A DNA stretch of 64,000 nt from Coccinella septempunctata (lineage: Eukaryota; Arthropoda; Insecta; Coleoptera; Coccinellidae): NCBI RefSeq assembly GCF_907165205.1, contig NC_058189.1:69463815-69527814 (forward strand), given 5' to 3'. This document shows, in pieces, positions 1-12,283 of this stretch. Both the position numbers and the translations under genes were made by a program. The first letter of the stretch is position 1; every line of letters starts with the position of its first letter. The notes under the pieces are model-generated. The model was not told the DNA's origin, did not search any database, and worked only from the letters and a program-made list of their open reading frames with translations.

Positions 1-350
1 AATGTTGTATAACCTTGTGTTATATAACTTTTTCAATTGAATTTCTCTAACAAGTTATATAACTTTGCTATATAACCTGTTTTGTTACATAGTCTGGACC
101 CGGCTTTAGGATATGGAGTGCATAGAATTTGTTTCGAAGATTCTAGAAAACTAAAGTGTTGATGATTCAATAGAGAATTGCACTCCAGAGAGCTCTCCGA
201 AGTCGCAACTCGAAAATGAAAAGTGGAAAAACAAAAAAAAATATTTCTTCCTGAACAGGGCCAGATATTTGAAATTTTGGTATGAAAATATAAGTTTCCG
301 AGCACGCTGAATCTATTGCGAGCAATATCGAAAGCCTATCTCCCATCGTT
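1..350. other. AT-rich stretch without recognised feature
   Basis: Short open frames are present on both strands, but none resembles a known protein and none has flanking splice signals. I see nothing to annotate before the tandem repeat that follows. Confidence 0.4.
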
Positions 351-379
351 TTGATTTTCAAATGGCATTTCTCGAAAAT

Positions 380-812
380 TGCAAATGTCAATGAGAATTC
401 GTTAAGACCAAACGGTTGTGCCGATATGGATGTAATTCTCAGATTTATTACTAGAAGAGTTGCTCTTTCAGAATATGTATCACATTCAGATCTACTATAA
501 TTTTCCTGGCAGATACGCGACTCGAAATTTGACCTTCTAAAAATTCCCAAAAATTTGGATTCAGTTAAAACTTCCTCAAGACCCAACGGTTATTCCGAAA
601 TAGATGAAATTATCAGATTTATCACTAGAAGAGTTGCTCTTTCAGAATATGTATGACATTTAGACCTACGATAATTTTCCTGAAAGATACGCGACTCGAA
701 AGTTGCCCTTCGAAAAATTCCCAAAAAGTTGGGTTCAGTTGAAACTTCCTCAAGACCTAACGGTTGCGCCGAAGTGGAGGAAATGTCGAGATTTATCACA
801 CATGTCCAGACC
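380..812. repeat. 174-bp tandem repeat, about 2.5 units
   Basis: The marker AAGACC(C/T/A)AACGGTT occurs at 404, 578 and 752, exactly 174 bp apart. Each unit also contains GTTGCTCTTTCAGAATATGTAT and GATACGCGACTCGAAA in the same order. Related, more diverged units recur at 16.87-17.2 kb, 25.3-25.5 kb and 26.95-27.1 kb, so this is a dispersed satellite-like family. The open frames on the minus strand across it are by-products of the repetition. Confidence 0.85.
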
Positions 813-879
813 TGACACGCACAATGTACAATGATCTTTTTTTCTACCCTGATAGGCTGTCCTAGACAACTCCTTCTAT

Positions 880-1015
880 ATACAGGTCGGATTTTTGGTA
901 GAGGTACTCTACCGAGTCGAAGATATCTCCCCTTATATGAATCTTACGCGCTCGAGTAAATCCCGAATATTCCTCTTGGCCTCCCCAACCACGAGTATTG
1001 GCCACATCAATACAA
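880..1015. repeat. Dispersed repeat fragment, copy 1
   Basis: This segment (TTGGTAGAGGTACTCTAC, then CTCGAGTAAATCCCG, then CCTCTTGG..CTCCCCAAC) matches 43,503-43,620 in the same orientation. It contains the CTCGAGTA motif also found at the termini of the 953-bp element family at 28 and 42 kb. Function unknown. Confidence 0.7.
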
Positions 1016-1664
1016 TATTTCATAGAGAAAGGAAAAACGAAATTACCCTGAGCTGAACTATATCCCTGGAGGTCATTCGGTTCTTCTCTAAAAATTAATC
1101 TACCCCAGTCATCCTCAAGATTAATTCAAGCCTGGAGCGAATTAATATTCCACCGAATACTTCTTCATTCCACTTCATCAATCCCACCATTCAACCGTAT
1201 CATAATAAAATGCAGAAAACCCAGAACGCTCATTTTCGGCCAATTCCGTATTCCCTTCGCGCCCTTTTTTTCAAGAGAGAGAATCGTGCCGTCAGAAATT
1301 TTCGACAGTTTCTGAACTCCCATAATGATATTTTTCCGGTACAAGGAAGCCGAAATGATAGGGACTACGCTCGGCGACCAACAAAGGGTTCGGAGTCATC
1401 CAATTCTTCGCCCCCTTTCTTACAATACATTTTATTCGGGTAATTTCACTTTTGAGTTCTTCGGATGTGGAAAACAGTGCAATTCTGTCGAAACGACAGG
1501 CGATCCTAGGGAAAATGAGGTCTTTCAAGCAGTGAGTAAGGGTTATGCGCCAGAAAGAGAAGTGGTCATACCTTGGATTCGAATAATGATCAGGAATGGC
1601 TTTTTCGACGTACAGTTTGATTCCAAACGACAGAGTTGCTTTATAATTCGTTCATTCATCCTGA
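1016..1664. other. No recognised feature
   Basis: Open frames of 77-118 codons overlap on both strands here. They lack similarity to anything I know and have no supporting splice sites. I treat the interval as non-coding. Confidence 0.4.
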
Positions 1665-1862
1665 ATGTCTATGGAGAGTAGAGAGAAGGAGAACGATCGC
1701 TGCTTTGAGACCACAGATTATTTGTCCCCTAAAGTATTTACCAATAGGTAGTTCATGCTTTTGCCAATAGCCGCGCTGTCGATCACAGGATGACGAAATT
1801 TTTATTTAAACTAGATGAAGTTGGCTGAATGAACTATCCTGGTGACAGATGATTAGAATGTC
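1665..1862 (+). repeat. Dispersed repeat, relative of the 31-kb inverted pair
   Basis: The run GAGAGAAGGAGAACGATCGC, then ACCAATAGGTAGTTCAT, then TTGCCAATAG, then GGTGACAGATGATTAGAAT matches both arms at 30.8-31.3 kb and, at its start, 32.15-32.18 kb on the minus strand. At 31.3 kb this segment continues directly into a THAP-like coding remnant. Here the continuation is missing; the coding part appears alone at 4.68 kb. Confidence 0.7.
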
Positions 1863-2013
1863 ATCAAAGATTACACAGGCCAACAAAATGAAAAAAAAAA
1901 TTTGGTGCCGGAAATCTAACATCTGATTTTAGATGTTTTTAATGTGCTGTTTCCAAAATGCCACCACATTTTTTCTATCAGCTCTAGTTTCTGAGATACA
2001 CGTTACAGGTTAA

Positions 2014-2976
2014 ATGGTATATTTTTTTCTGATAAAGGACAACAAATGTGTTCTTTTACATAACGGTAACAAATATGGCTCAATTCCTATTGGTCATTCT
2101 ACTACCATGAAGGAAGAATATGAAACAATAGCATTAGTTTTGAGAAAAATTAAATACGAAGAACATCAGTGGTCAATTTGTGTTGATTTAAAAATGATTA
2201 ACTTCCTCCTTGGACAGTAGAGTGGTTATACAAAATATCCTTGTTTTTTGTGCCTTTGGGACAGCAGAGCTAAAAATGAGCACTGCGTTAACAAAAATTG
2301 GCCTTCAAGAGATGTCATGATTCAAGGAATACAAAACGTGATCAACGAACCTTTGGTTTCAAGAGGAAAAATCTTACTTCCGCCCTTGCATATTAAGCTA
2401 GCCCTAATGGAGCAATTTGTGAAGGCTTTAAATCGAGATGGAAATTGTTTTGGGTATTTGTCACGTAAATTTCCTGGCATTAGCACGGAAAAACTAAAAG
2501 CTGGTATATTTGATGGTCCTCAAATAAGGCAACTTGTTAAAGATCCACAATTCACCACATCAATGAACGAGACTGAATCTAACGCTTGGAGTTCATTTGT
2601 TCAAGTAGTACAAAATTTTCTTGGCAATCATAAAGCAGAGAATTACGTAGAATTAGTGGAAACTATGCCTTCGAATTTTAATATTCTCGGCTGTAACATG
2701 AGTATAAAAGTTCACTACCTCCACAGCCACCTAGATCGTTTTCCAGAAAACTTAGGTGATTGTAGTAAAGAACAGGGGGAAAGATTCCATCAGGATATTA
2801 AAACTATGAAAGATCGTTATCAAGGACGATGGGATAGCCACATGATGGCGGACTACTGCTGGAGCCTTCAGCGAGACTGCCCTAGTAAACTCCATTCTAG
2901 AAAATCGTATAACGTAAATTATATACACAATTTTTTTTTAAAATCTCCAAAACTAGATCTGACAGACAAAATCTGA
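2014..2976 (+). pseudogene. Decayed TE-associated protein of unknown function
   Basis: One frame reads through 320 codons with a single TAG at 2218-2220, placed where related sequences have a glutamine (GQ-stop-SGYTKYPCFLCLWDS). The protein family is repeatedly seen in multicopy form in arthropod and hydrozoan genomes. Recognisable landmarks are a CVDLKM..LLGQ block, YPCFLCLWDSR, GIFDGPQIRQL, and a C-terminal EQGERFHQDIK..YQGRWD..MMADYCW block. A TAA sits directly before the first ATG, so the N-terminal part is absent or lies in another exon. The biochemical role is not known to me. Multicopy behaviour and the in-frame stop favour a dead mobile-element copy over a host gene. Stop readthrough or a base-call error cannot be excluded. 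Confidence 0.7.
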
Positions 2977-4680
2977 GAACTTTTTTACATTCTGCATCCA
3001 AAAATTACTCAGGAACAGTTAAAATAGGGCAGGCACCGAAATGTGTGTTGGCCTTTGTGATAGAGTAGAAAGATCAGAAACGAAGCGACTAAATACGGTG
3101 ACTCTATCAAACACAGCGGCGACAATTGGGAATTTAGCAAGAATATGGCGGCTTAGAAGCACAGATTTCAATGCTATGATCTCTAATTCGGAATGCGGAT
3201 TGGCTCACGTCACGTCACGTGACCAAATCCGTCATATTCTTGCTAAAACGATGAAAAACGACACCACAATTGTCGCCACTGTCTCGTTAAAGTCACTGTA
3301 CGACTACAGTGATGTGAGCGCCATCTGTGTTTCAAATGTGTTTTTAAGGCCTTAAGACTGGTGAAAATTTTAATTCGAGGGACATATGAAATTTGCCAGA
3401 TGTCAGAGTCATATAGCCATTTTGATCAAACAGGTTTTGAATGTTTTGATTCTCGTATCCATAGACAACCTCGTATTGCCTTTTGTTTTTCAAGCCCTTT
3501 CAAGTTGCCGATTATTGAAATTTTTGTCTAATATCTTGGCGAAAACCTCAAAATATCGTTCGAAAATTATTGTATGGTGAAGAACTGTGGATCAAATAAA
3601 ACGAATTTTACTAAGGAAAATGGGAATGTAAGTATTGAAACTGGTAACATGTGACTCGGTATTTCATTGATTTTTATTTTCAGTGCTACGAAGTGGATAG
3701 GGCGCAAGGGCCCGCAAACACTACATTATGTGCAACATTTTACTTCAATTCAATTGAGAACTGTTCATCCACGTAAATTGTTGTGTACAGGAAGCATCCC
3801 TTACATGAAGGGCTCATTTAGGGGAAATTATGACTTTTATACGTCCATTCAAAGATTCTCAATTGCCTTCAATATAATCAGAAATGCAAAAGTTTTATGA
3901 ATTTTGATTTGGGAATCAGGTGACTGTCAAATTGTTGTTTGGAAAGTCAAAGTTTTGTTTGAGTGTTTTGTTCATTCGTCAATCAATTTGTATTATATTG
4001 TGTCATAAAGAGACCATACATGGAGAAATCATAAAAAAGCATGAAGAAATTATACTGACGGGCTTGAATGCAGGTCTTGTATACCTCTGTTAGGTTTTTT
4101 CAATTGTGGTTCTGAAAATATTGTAAATAATATGTAAGTAACGGAAATGTGTAACTTATGACGGTAAATTGAATATTGATTCATATCAATTTCCGATATA
4201 AATTGTACAAATTCAACTCAGTTTATTAATTCAAAACGTTTTCACAGAAAAAACACCTTTGACGTACCTATAGCAGATAACCATGTACTCTTGTATCCTA
4301 GTCAAAGCTCTATCCGTTGTCCATAATTTCAAATTTTTGTAAATTTTTTATAGATTGCAGATAAGAATTTATCACATCCAACAGCGTATTTCATTGATAC
4401 CAATCGATTCCAAACAATGAAACAGATGAAAACTAACCATCGTTTTGTTTTGTCGCTCAGGATGTTTCTTTTCTGGTCTCAACAAGGTCAATATTGAATT
4501 TCAATACAAGGAAAAGAATTCGAATTTCGCGCCCCTCAATTACAAAACAGAAAACGTTTACAGTTTTTCTGTATTGATTATACGTTTTCAGCGCCATCTC
4601 ATTGTCAAATGTGTTTTCACTGGCCGTAATGTAGTCGGTTTGTAGTACTAGCGATACGAGGGCGTTTCCTATCTTTCTAC
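2977..4680. other. No gene; contains one inverted repeat
   Basis: Apart from the inverted repeat at 3,099-3,297, I see only AT-rich sequence with short open frames that lack recognisable content. Confidence 0.4.
3099..3297. repeat. Imperfect inverted repeat (foldback)
   Basis: The left arm, about 3,099-3,151, contains GCGACAATTG and TTAGCAAGAATATGGCGG. The right arm, about 3,229-3,297, contains CCGTCATATTCTTGCTAA and CAATTGTCGCCACTGT, its reverse complement in matching order. The spacer includes a short CACGT triplication. It looks like the centre of a small foldback element. Confidence 0.65.
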
Positions 4681-4682
4681 TC

Positions 4683-4970
4683 TATAATCTTTGGAATATC
4701 ATTATTTTCGATTTCTGATGAGAGAACAACATATGATCATGGTGAAATGTTGAAGCGTGCGCTAGTGTGAGAGTGGTTTGGTATCGGAAAGAAAAGGAGA
4801 AGGGATAAAATTTCAGAGTGCATTCTTCAGAGGAAATTGAAAAAAACCTCACCTCAAGAATCGACTCGGAATCAATTTGTCTGACAAGAGCACTTTTGCG
4901 ATGAAGATACCAAAAAAGATTATGGATTTATTATGAACGAAATCGATATTGTCATCCTTCGCCAAAATCA
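4683..4970 (+). repeat. THAP-like repeat remnant, copy A
   Basis: This is the same unit as 31,283-31,545 (plus) and about 30,780-30,945 (minus). It includes AATTTCAGAGTGCATT, CCTCACCTCAAGAAT and GAGCACTTTTGCGATGAAGA. At 31.5 kb the equivalent sequence reads VCQEHFCDEDI, resembling the C-terminal half of a THAP zinc finger (Cys-x2-His plus aromatic). Here the first cysteine region is degraded (TGTCTGACAAGAGCAC) and the frame is broken. Confidence 0.55.
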
Positions 4971-6695
4971 ATAACCCTAGTCATCTTTTCATAATGATAT
5001 TTACAAAACTTTTCTCAGTATAAGTTAGAATACCTTCTTGAAATCAAATTCATGTCACTTCCTCGCATAACTGAACTCTTCGTTGAAAAAGCACACATGG
5101 TAAGAACTAAAAAGAGTCACAAATCATTCGTGAGGGAAATCTCCTCTCAGAAAAGAATTCATGTCGGAGGAAAGAAAATTTTTTCCCTCTGCAACCGTGG
5201 CTTCCCAGCATTCTCAAGTTCTGAATGAAGGGAAAAAATTGAAAAACAAGACAAAGCAGTGGAAACGTTCAACAAGGGCATTAATGTTGAGGCTCTCGAC
5301 CGGAACCGACTCTTATTTATATCTTCCAATGTATTCTTTCTACAATAGGAGGCACTTTCATATGACTTTCGGGAGATCTATCTTCTTGTTATTACTTGCC
5401 AACAGTTCAACTCAAGGACCCTCACAATGGCCCCCATTTTCTTCAGATTCCTGTTATTGTATTGTGCTGTGCATTAATCAAGTTTACCGATAAAGCGGCA
5501 TTAGTCTGGGCCTTTTTCTCATTTCCGAGGCAAAAAACGTGAAATGAGGGGTTCATTCATTGCACTGGGACTATAAGAAGATTGTGACGGGGAAGCTGCT
5601 TATCAACGGTGAGGAAATAATATCATTTCGTAATTAAATTTCGGCATTCAAACCGATTCGATCCAAGGGGCCTTCAGAATTTTAAATTACTTCTGAATCT
5701 TCCTCCAAGTTTAGGAAACAAGCGTATTTTCTTATAATGAATGTATTTTCTCATATTTGAACGGAGCAAGTTAAATCATTCGTAGATTGTTTGATTTTAG
5801 CGATAGGTAGGAAAACCGTGAAACGAACTTGATTTTCGAACACATTCCAATCTTGAGATTCCTCTGATGGTTGTCGAGAAAAAACCCAAATAATGGAAGG
5901 TAAATGAACTGATTTTCTTTCATTCGTTCCTTGAAATCTTCACATTCAAAGCTAAAACTCAAGGAATATCCACTAGAAACAAGATTCTGACTACGTATGC
6001 CTAAGAATATGAAAAATGAAGATGTTAGAGATGTAAGGAAACAAACGCAATAAAAATGTATTTTACCTCAATTATTTCGATAGTGTTATAATATAGTTAT
6101 GACTCTATTTCACGCCATCTCAGTAACGCCCACAAGTAGAAGTGGATGCAGCAGAGAAAACCTTCCAAAGAACGTAGATTACAACAAAGTTATTCATTTA
6201 ATCCCGTGTACTCTGAGGATCATCCCAAGTGGAAATTCTAAATCCTTTGAGATACTCATATAAGCTCACTTCATAGCTGATATCGACCCATAAGTAACAG
6301 GATTCTAAAGGTTGTCTAGATTGGACATCTAGTGAAGTTCTTTGTTCATCGAAAGATAGCTTTTGAGTTGAATAAAGACTGTGTTTTTGTGAATATCGAG
6401 TGTATTGTACCAAATAGAGTTGCTGCTGCAGTTCCTTCGTATGCTCCTGTAAATTGCAGGGCAGAAATTGCCAAGGAATTATATGATCATCAGGTCCCTC
6501 TTTTGATACAGAATCTGGCCTTCCCGATCGGTAATCATCCGCAATGGAAAATTTACCTCTTTTAAAGCTTGCAGTTCAATTTTTCACGGTCGCATGCGAA
6601 GGATATTGATCATATCTTCGTAAATCTGCTCACCTCTTAACCCTTTTAAATATATCTACTTGATGATGTCTCGATACTCCAATTTTTTGATGGTG
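4971..6695. other. No recognised feature
   Basis: A 110-codon frame at 5,161-5,493 is hydrophobic near its end but resembles nothing I know and has no repeat or splice context. The rest is AT-rich sequence without structure I can name. Confidence 0.4.
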
Positions 6696-7000
6696 CGGAA
6701 AGCACTTGGAGTGGCTAACCCTTTTTCCCTCCCTCGTTTGTCCGACGCTCACCACTGCTGTTATCAAAGAACCCCGCTGGCGTGGATACTCAGGGGGTGA
6801 AGAACGCATCTAGGAGTGAGCTATCGGGAATCTGTGCCGTCTTGTTTCATCCCCCAACATGGCCGAGGTCCGATACCTGTCCGTTAAGTGTGAGCCTTAG
6901 GTTCAGGCTGGCGAACACGTCCGTAAACCCTGTTTAACGGTTGAGATCGGATCCTGTTTCATTCCGTCCGTTTTGCCCTGTAAATTCACTGATCTCGAGT
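6696..7000. repeat. Moderately GC-rich repeat fragment
   Basis: The stretch differs in base composition from its flanks. It contains CCGCTGGCGTGGATACTCAGG, which recurs in reverse complement at 9,597-9,617 right beside a mariner fragment. It is probably the untranslated part of a retroelement, but no coding sequence is attached. Confidence 0.4.
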
Positions 7001-8380
7001 CTTTCACTGTACGAATATTATAATAGTGGCATTTGTTTTTCCTTGTACGAGTCGACAGATATGATTTGTGTACGTTGATTTTGACTTTCACTGGTGTTCG
7101 CTAACACCCCAGACACCGAGGAACCTTGTCTTCGGCTCGTAGCTACCAGGGTAGGTTTGCTTTTTTTCCTTAAAGAATAGTTGGCGCTCGAGTACACCAA
7201 GAAAAAGCCGTTGCAAGTTTGTTTCAATAAAATAAAATTAAATAATAGAAATGAATTCAAAAAATATACAAAGGTTGACACTGAAATAGAAAATATGTAT
7301 TTCATACGCTGATACATCAGATGATGAAAACCTTGACATGGACAGTCGTTGATCATTGGAAATTGTTTCCTTTCAATGTGTTTCCTAAAACAAACTTATG
7401 GTCAAGACTCCATCGCCCCCTGTTCAACTCTCCCATGGGTTAGGGAGACATGAGCCAATTTTCGGTTCTTAAAAAAGAATTCCTGCATTCAAAATGTTCA
7501 TCTCGCTATCACTCTACTATTATCTATCGTTACCTATTCGGCTATCTTCACGCAAAAAAATTAGTTGCTACCATTTACAGATACAACTTAAGTGGCTTCA
7601 GAGCGAAAAGGGGTTCAACTCTCTCCATACCTGTAAGTCATGATTTAAGTGTAAATGGAGTATGATTTCTACCAGCAACCATGAGTCTAAGGACATTATA
7701 GAATTTTTTCGTCATAGACGAATATACCCCAGACAAGGACAAGAGAGCACACATTAAGGATGTTCAAAACTTTCAGCAATAACGAACATAAAATGGCCGA
7801 ATAGCTCATACCCTGAATTTCCCCGAGAAACAGCGGAACATGTAAATCTGGACGTCTCGCGGGACTCTGCGAGCAATTCCGCACATACTGTCACCTATTT
7901 CTGCTCGCTCCGAGCCTTAAATCTTCCTAAACGATATACATAATAATGTCTGAATCCCCGTCCATATTTTGTCGCAGTGCTCCCAAGTTAAAGCGTGAAA
8001 TGCGATGTTTTAGGGGACATTCACCGTCAAAGTATTCTGCGAAACCCTGCTCGACGAAGGGCCCGTGACTGAATTATTGCAAATTTGAATAATATATATT
8101 TCGGGTTTACCGGATTACTCCAATAATGTGGACTGATTTATGACGCCGGTGCTACAAATCCCAGTCCGGCCTTATGTGGAAACTGTTCGCGAGAATGAAG
8201 TGATACGAGCGATGGCAATTTATCGAAGGGTAAAAGTGTATTTTACGCTTTGCGAGCAATGGACGGTTGACGGGGATAGATGTAGATTTGACTCGATGAT
8301 AAGTTGGTGCAGCGCGAGCTGGACACTGCCCAAATTTCGATACAGTTTTCTATTACCTATTCCTCCCATAATGATACATA
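7001..8380. other. No recognised feature
   Basis: Only short open frames without recognisable content. No splice-bounded exon could be argued for. Confidence 0.4.
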
Positions 8381-8383
8381 CAG

Positions 8384-8420
8384 ATAATAATAATAATAAT
8401 AATATAATAATAATAATAGA
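8384..8420. repeat. (AAT)n microsatellite
   Basis: An uninterrupted run of AAT/ATA trinucleotides with one imperfection. It is followed by GAGTTTATTAATATAAATA, of the kind often left at 3' ends of insect LINE or SINE copies. A similar shorter run lies at 17,829-17,845, followed by TATTTATTGGTACCTTAAG. Confidence 0.85.
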
Positions 8421-9408
8421 GTTTATTAATATAAATATATGAAAATATACAATTTCCACAACAATAAACTCTTGAAAACAACTGTGAGTTATCTACCCTA
8501 AGGTGATATCTGTATACAGTTAATTTAACAAAAATACAATTCTCTACCCCAGTCTTTGGAAATTTAAAAATGCATAGACCTCACATTACAATTCAATCCC
8601 CCCCAAAAACAAAAAAAAATTCATGTGATAAAAAAAAAACTTTCATTTTTATCTTTCTTCTGTCTCAGTCGGTGGAATTTAATGTCTCTTGATCGGTGAA
8701 AAGTTTCGTAGTCGATGAAAAGTATAGGTCCCAATAACGGATAACGGATAACGGAGATAGTAGGTTTTCTCTGACTATACAGGATGTTTTATTGGTTTTT
8801 ACTCCAAAGAATCAGGTTTAATTCGCATTTTAATATAACTTGGAAGGCAGTTCTTCACTATTCATGGCACAACCTTTAGAAAAGTTCTTCCGTGAAAATT
8901 CTAAAAGTGGGAAAGATTTGTGTGAAAAAGTTTTGTCTAGTGACCAACCCAACGAAGTCTTATGCTTGAAGGAAAGCTCCAACGATCTATCTTCAATCAA
9001 TCAGAGACGTGTTCTTGTCCAGTGTCCTTGTTTATCTGGGCCACAGTCTTTGGAACTGCAAAGACCTGATATCCTTGCTCAGGAAGAGCATCTGCCATCT
9101 GCCAGCTTGCTGAAAAAGAGCGAGGATCTTCAGATCTCCAGATCTTCGAGTCTGTGTTGCTAGAATATCATAGCATAAGGAGTTTCTGTCTCCTATTTTC
9201 TCTTCCCAATCTTCCCTGACATAGGCATCTATTTCGTGAATTCTGCTTTCCATACTGCTGTGCAGGTCCTATATATGAGTACTTAGCCTCACAAAAATCT
9301 ACAACTCTGACTTTATCACTTTTCTGTATAGCACGCAAATATCAGCAGTCTGAGCTCCATTGAATTTTTCACTCTAATCTATCAGGATTTTGAACTTGTT
9401 GGAGCTTA
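8421..9408. other. No confident gene
   Basis: The 107-codon frame at 8,840-9,163 is serine/leucine-rich and overlaps a comparable frame on the other strand. Neither is recognisable, so I leave both unannotated. Confidence 0.35.
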
Positions 9409-9412
9409 CCTT

Positions 9413-9594
9413 GGATGCGAGGATGTATTGATATCTAGTAAGCCTAGACCAGTTCCATGCATAAAAAAATATTGCGTTATCAGAACACTGAACAATAACT
9501 CAATAGAAGTGTCAGTGTGAAGTTTGAGGTCAAAAACGTAAACCAGACTTACGCAATGAATTAAATGAGAGGAGATGTCCACCGAAATTGTGAA
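9413..9594 (+). mobile_element. Mariner 5'-end fragment
   Basis: The sequence matches the first ~190 bp of the mariner copy at 12,284: GAGGATGTATTGATATCTA at the terminus, GCCTAGACCAGTTC, and CACCGAAATTGTGAAA just past the transposase start region. The rest of the element is missing. The fragment abuts the GC-rich repeat segment also seen at 6.77 kb, so a rearrangement or a template switch joined them. Confidence 0.75.
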
Positions 9595-9618
9595 ACCCTG
9601 AGTATCCACGCCAGCGGG

Positions 9619-12020
9619 GTGCTTCTACTTTTTCGAACCTTCGTATATTTTTGTATATCAGTTTCTATTATTCATTTTTTTTTGAAGCAAACTATTATCT
9701 AAGCTCTATCTTAAGCTAACCTCAAATCAATTTCATCTTTTGAAATTCAACTGTACATAAAATTTTCATTTCGATACAGGTCGTGCTGCTTGTATTACAA
9801 ATAAAGTTTTCTCCACTATATACCAAGCTTTTCATGCATGCGTTATCCCATGAATAATTAAACGTAAAATAATTTACTCAAAGAACTGAAAACTGGAGTT
9901 TTTCACAGTAGTTCGCTGAACACCAAAAGTTTGTCTCCATCTTGAAATACAGGCAGACGCAAAAACACTATTTGATCACGTAAATGGGGTATGTCAAGTC
10001 AGCTTATGTCTGAGTTATCAAACTATGAATAATTGAATACCGTCAAGAAGATTTGGGTTTTAATTTCTGAAATTTCTCGGGCTCCATATGCGTGTGATAT
10101 TTATTTTCGTATTCGTTCGATTATGGTAGATATTGATTGATCCAACAACTTCCAACATGAAAGGGTGACAAAAAATTCTTTCCTGCTCGCAGTCAAAGGT
10201 TTATTATGGAAAATAATGATCCAAATTCTCCCTCACTCTTTCCCTGAGTGCGCTGGAACTCTGAGATAAGCTGGTTAATCTCCTCTATGATATCCTGATG
10301 AGAAAATAAGAAGATTCGAAGATCTGACGATTAGTCAATGTCCTCCTTTTAAAAGAAGTTAATAGACTGTCTGAATAAGGAGATTCCCACCTCCCACTAT
10401 TCAGAATAAACGAGTTTCCAGTTTCTATGTAAGTTGGCAGATTTAAGGCTTTGCTCCAGCAGGGATACTTTCATTGAACCAGCGTATCAACTTGTAATAG
10501 AGTTCTCTAGGAATTTTCTTCATTTGGTCGGGCTGGCCTCTTGCTGAATTATGTATTCGTTCGGAGTTGTTTGCTTCCTTATTTGCTTTCTTTGTATTCA
10601 ACGACTCACAGCCTAATAGTCATTTCTTGATCCAATCTGTGTTGCGATTCTATCTTGCAAACTTCTCAGTTGAAACAAACCAACTGTGTTCTGGAAAATC
10701 ATATGTGTTTTTGATGATGTTTCAAATCCCTCAACGAAGCTCCAGAATGAGTTTTACGACTCTAATTCACCCGCGAGCAGATTCCAAAAACTTTCCATAA
10801 TCAGTCATCCTACTCACCTCCGAGATTAAAGTTACCCCAGTGTGGGCTATTTATCATCACTGACCCCGCTCTTTGTTAAAGTTTCGTTGTATTCAACATA
10901 CAAAGATACCATTTGTATCTGAGATCACTTCAATAATTCTCCCGAAATGCGAATAGGGGGGTACCAAAGAAATATGTGGCATAATCAGCATGGAAAACCC
11001 ACGACGTTAAAGGAATATAAATGTTTTGCGACATGGCATCGAGGACATCTTGGAAGAGGTGGAGATAAAGGTAGAGGAAGGTCACTAGACCTGGTTTTTC
11101 AGGGAAGTAGGCTTACAGATGAATAATTTCATCAAGGAAAAATATAGACCATGATAATTAGACGATACACTGATTAGAAATTAATTTTTCAACAATTTTT
11201 CAACCTGCTAGCCTCAAAGCACATACTAACCAAGTCGATTCCAAAGGAAAAAAAACAATTTTTTTGAACATAATTCATGCTTCATTTTGTTGAAAACCAT
11301 AGGTATTCCATAAATTCAACTAGGGAATATTGTATTTCTAGTTTGGGACATTCTATTGTTAAAATGTAGGAATAACATCATTTCTCTCCCACATTTTTAG
11401 GATTCCCTACCACGCCTGAAGGATATTTTGTTTTTTATCACCACTTTTTCCGCGCGTTACATCTCAATCGAGAACGTCCCTCGAATCCCTGCAGTGAGTA
11501 GTATCCCACCATAAAAATATTCTGGTAATAAAAAGTTTTCTCGGATTCCCCCCTAATCCGATGATAATAATTTTGCTACTAAGGGGCCAACATCAGCATC
11601 TCGTAAAACATCAGCATAAAAAGTCAGCATGAGACGGTTTCGATAAGGAGCGTTTCATCGGGCAATAAAAATGCTGGGATTGATTCAATTTTATGAGTGT
11701 AGAAGTGAAAATCGCGATTGTTAACAGTGTTTTATTTTGAAATACATGGATAGATATTGTACCAATTAAGGCGACTTCAGCTTCTGTATACTAGATTTGA
11801 ATTATGACCTGGATTTCACATTTATAGTTAACCTGTGGAAATAGATTTTTTTTCCAAACCAGTACGTTCTTAAATCTCTTTCCGCACTCATTTTTTTCGG
11901 ATATTTTTATAGGTAATTCCAATGGGGAGGTGACAACCGCTATCAGAGCCAAATATCACCTCATTTCTTGATAATAAATTGATTCTTAATGTGTGTGACA
12001 GTGAATGAAACGATGTATTA
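9619..12020. other. No recognised feature
   Basis: About 2.4 kb of AT-rich sequence in which I see no credible exon, repeat unit or RNA gene. Confidence 0.4.
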
Positions 12021-12022
12021 TA

Positions 12023-12281
12023 TGGGGTGAGTCTTATACTCGTATAAATATTTTGATAGTTGATTTTTGAGGTCAAAAGAAACACTTTTTGTTAATACCA
12101 TTTTTTCCGATTCAGTCCTGATAAAAAGCTATAGCTATTTAAGGTTCTCATAATTAGCTATGCCCCTGGAGAAACAACAGTACCTTCAGAGTAACAAGCT
12201 AGATCTGTGACACTACACATCTGTGGATCTTTTAAACAGAGTTGTATTCAGCCAAAGTAGGTACTCAATTTTATATCTATC
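12023..12281 (+). mobile_element. Long-TIR MITE, truncated copy
   Basis: Starts after a TA with the family terminus GGGGTGAGTCTTATACTCGTA. It continues through GAGGTCAAAAGAAACACTTTTT, CACTACACATCTGTGGATCTTT and AACAGAGTTGTATTCAGCCAAAGTA. Full-length relatives are at 59,723-60,378 and 62,734-63,386. The right half is gone, and a mariner element begins directly afterwards. Confidence 0.8.
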
Positions 12282-12283
12282 TA

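Noticed and set aside
5161..5493. 110-codon plus-strand open frame
   Set aside because: No recognisable domain, no repeat family and no splice or conservation evidence; length is within chance for a 64-kb window.
8840..9163. 107-codon plus-strand open frame
   Set aside because: Low-complexity Ser/Leu content and an overlapping frame of similar quality on the other strand; no family recognised.
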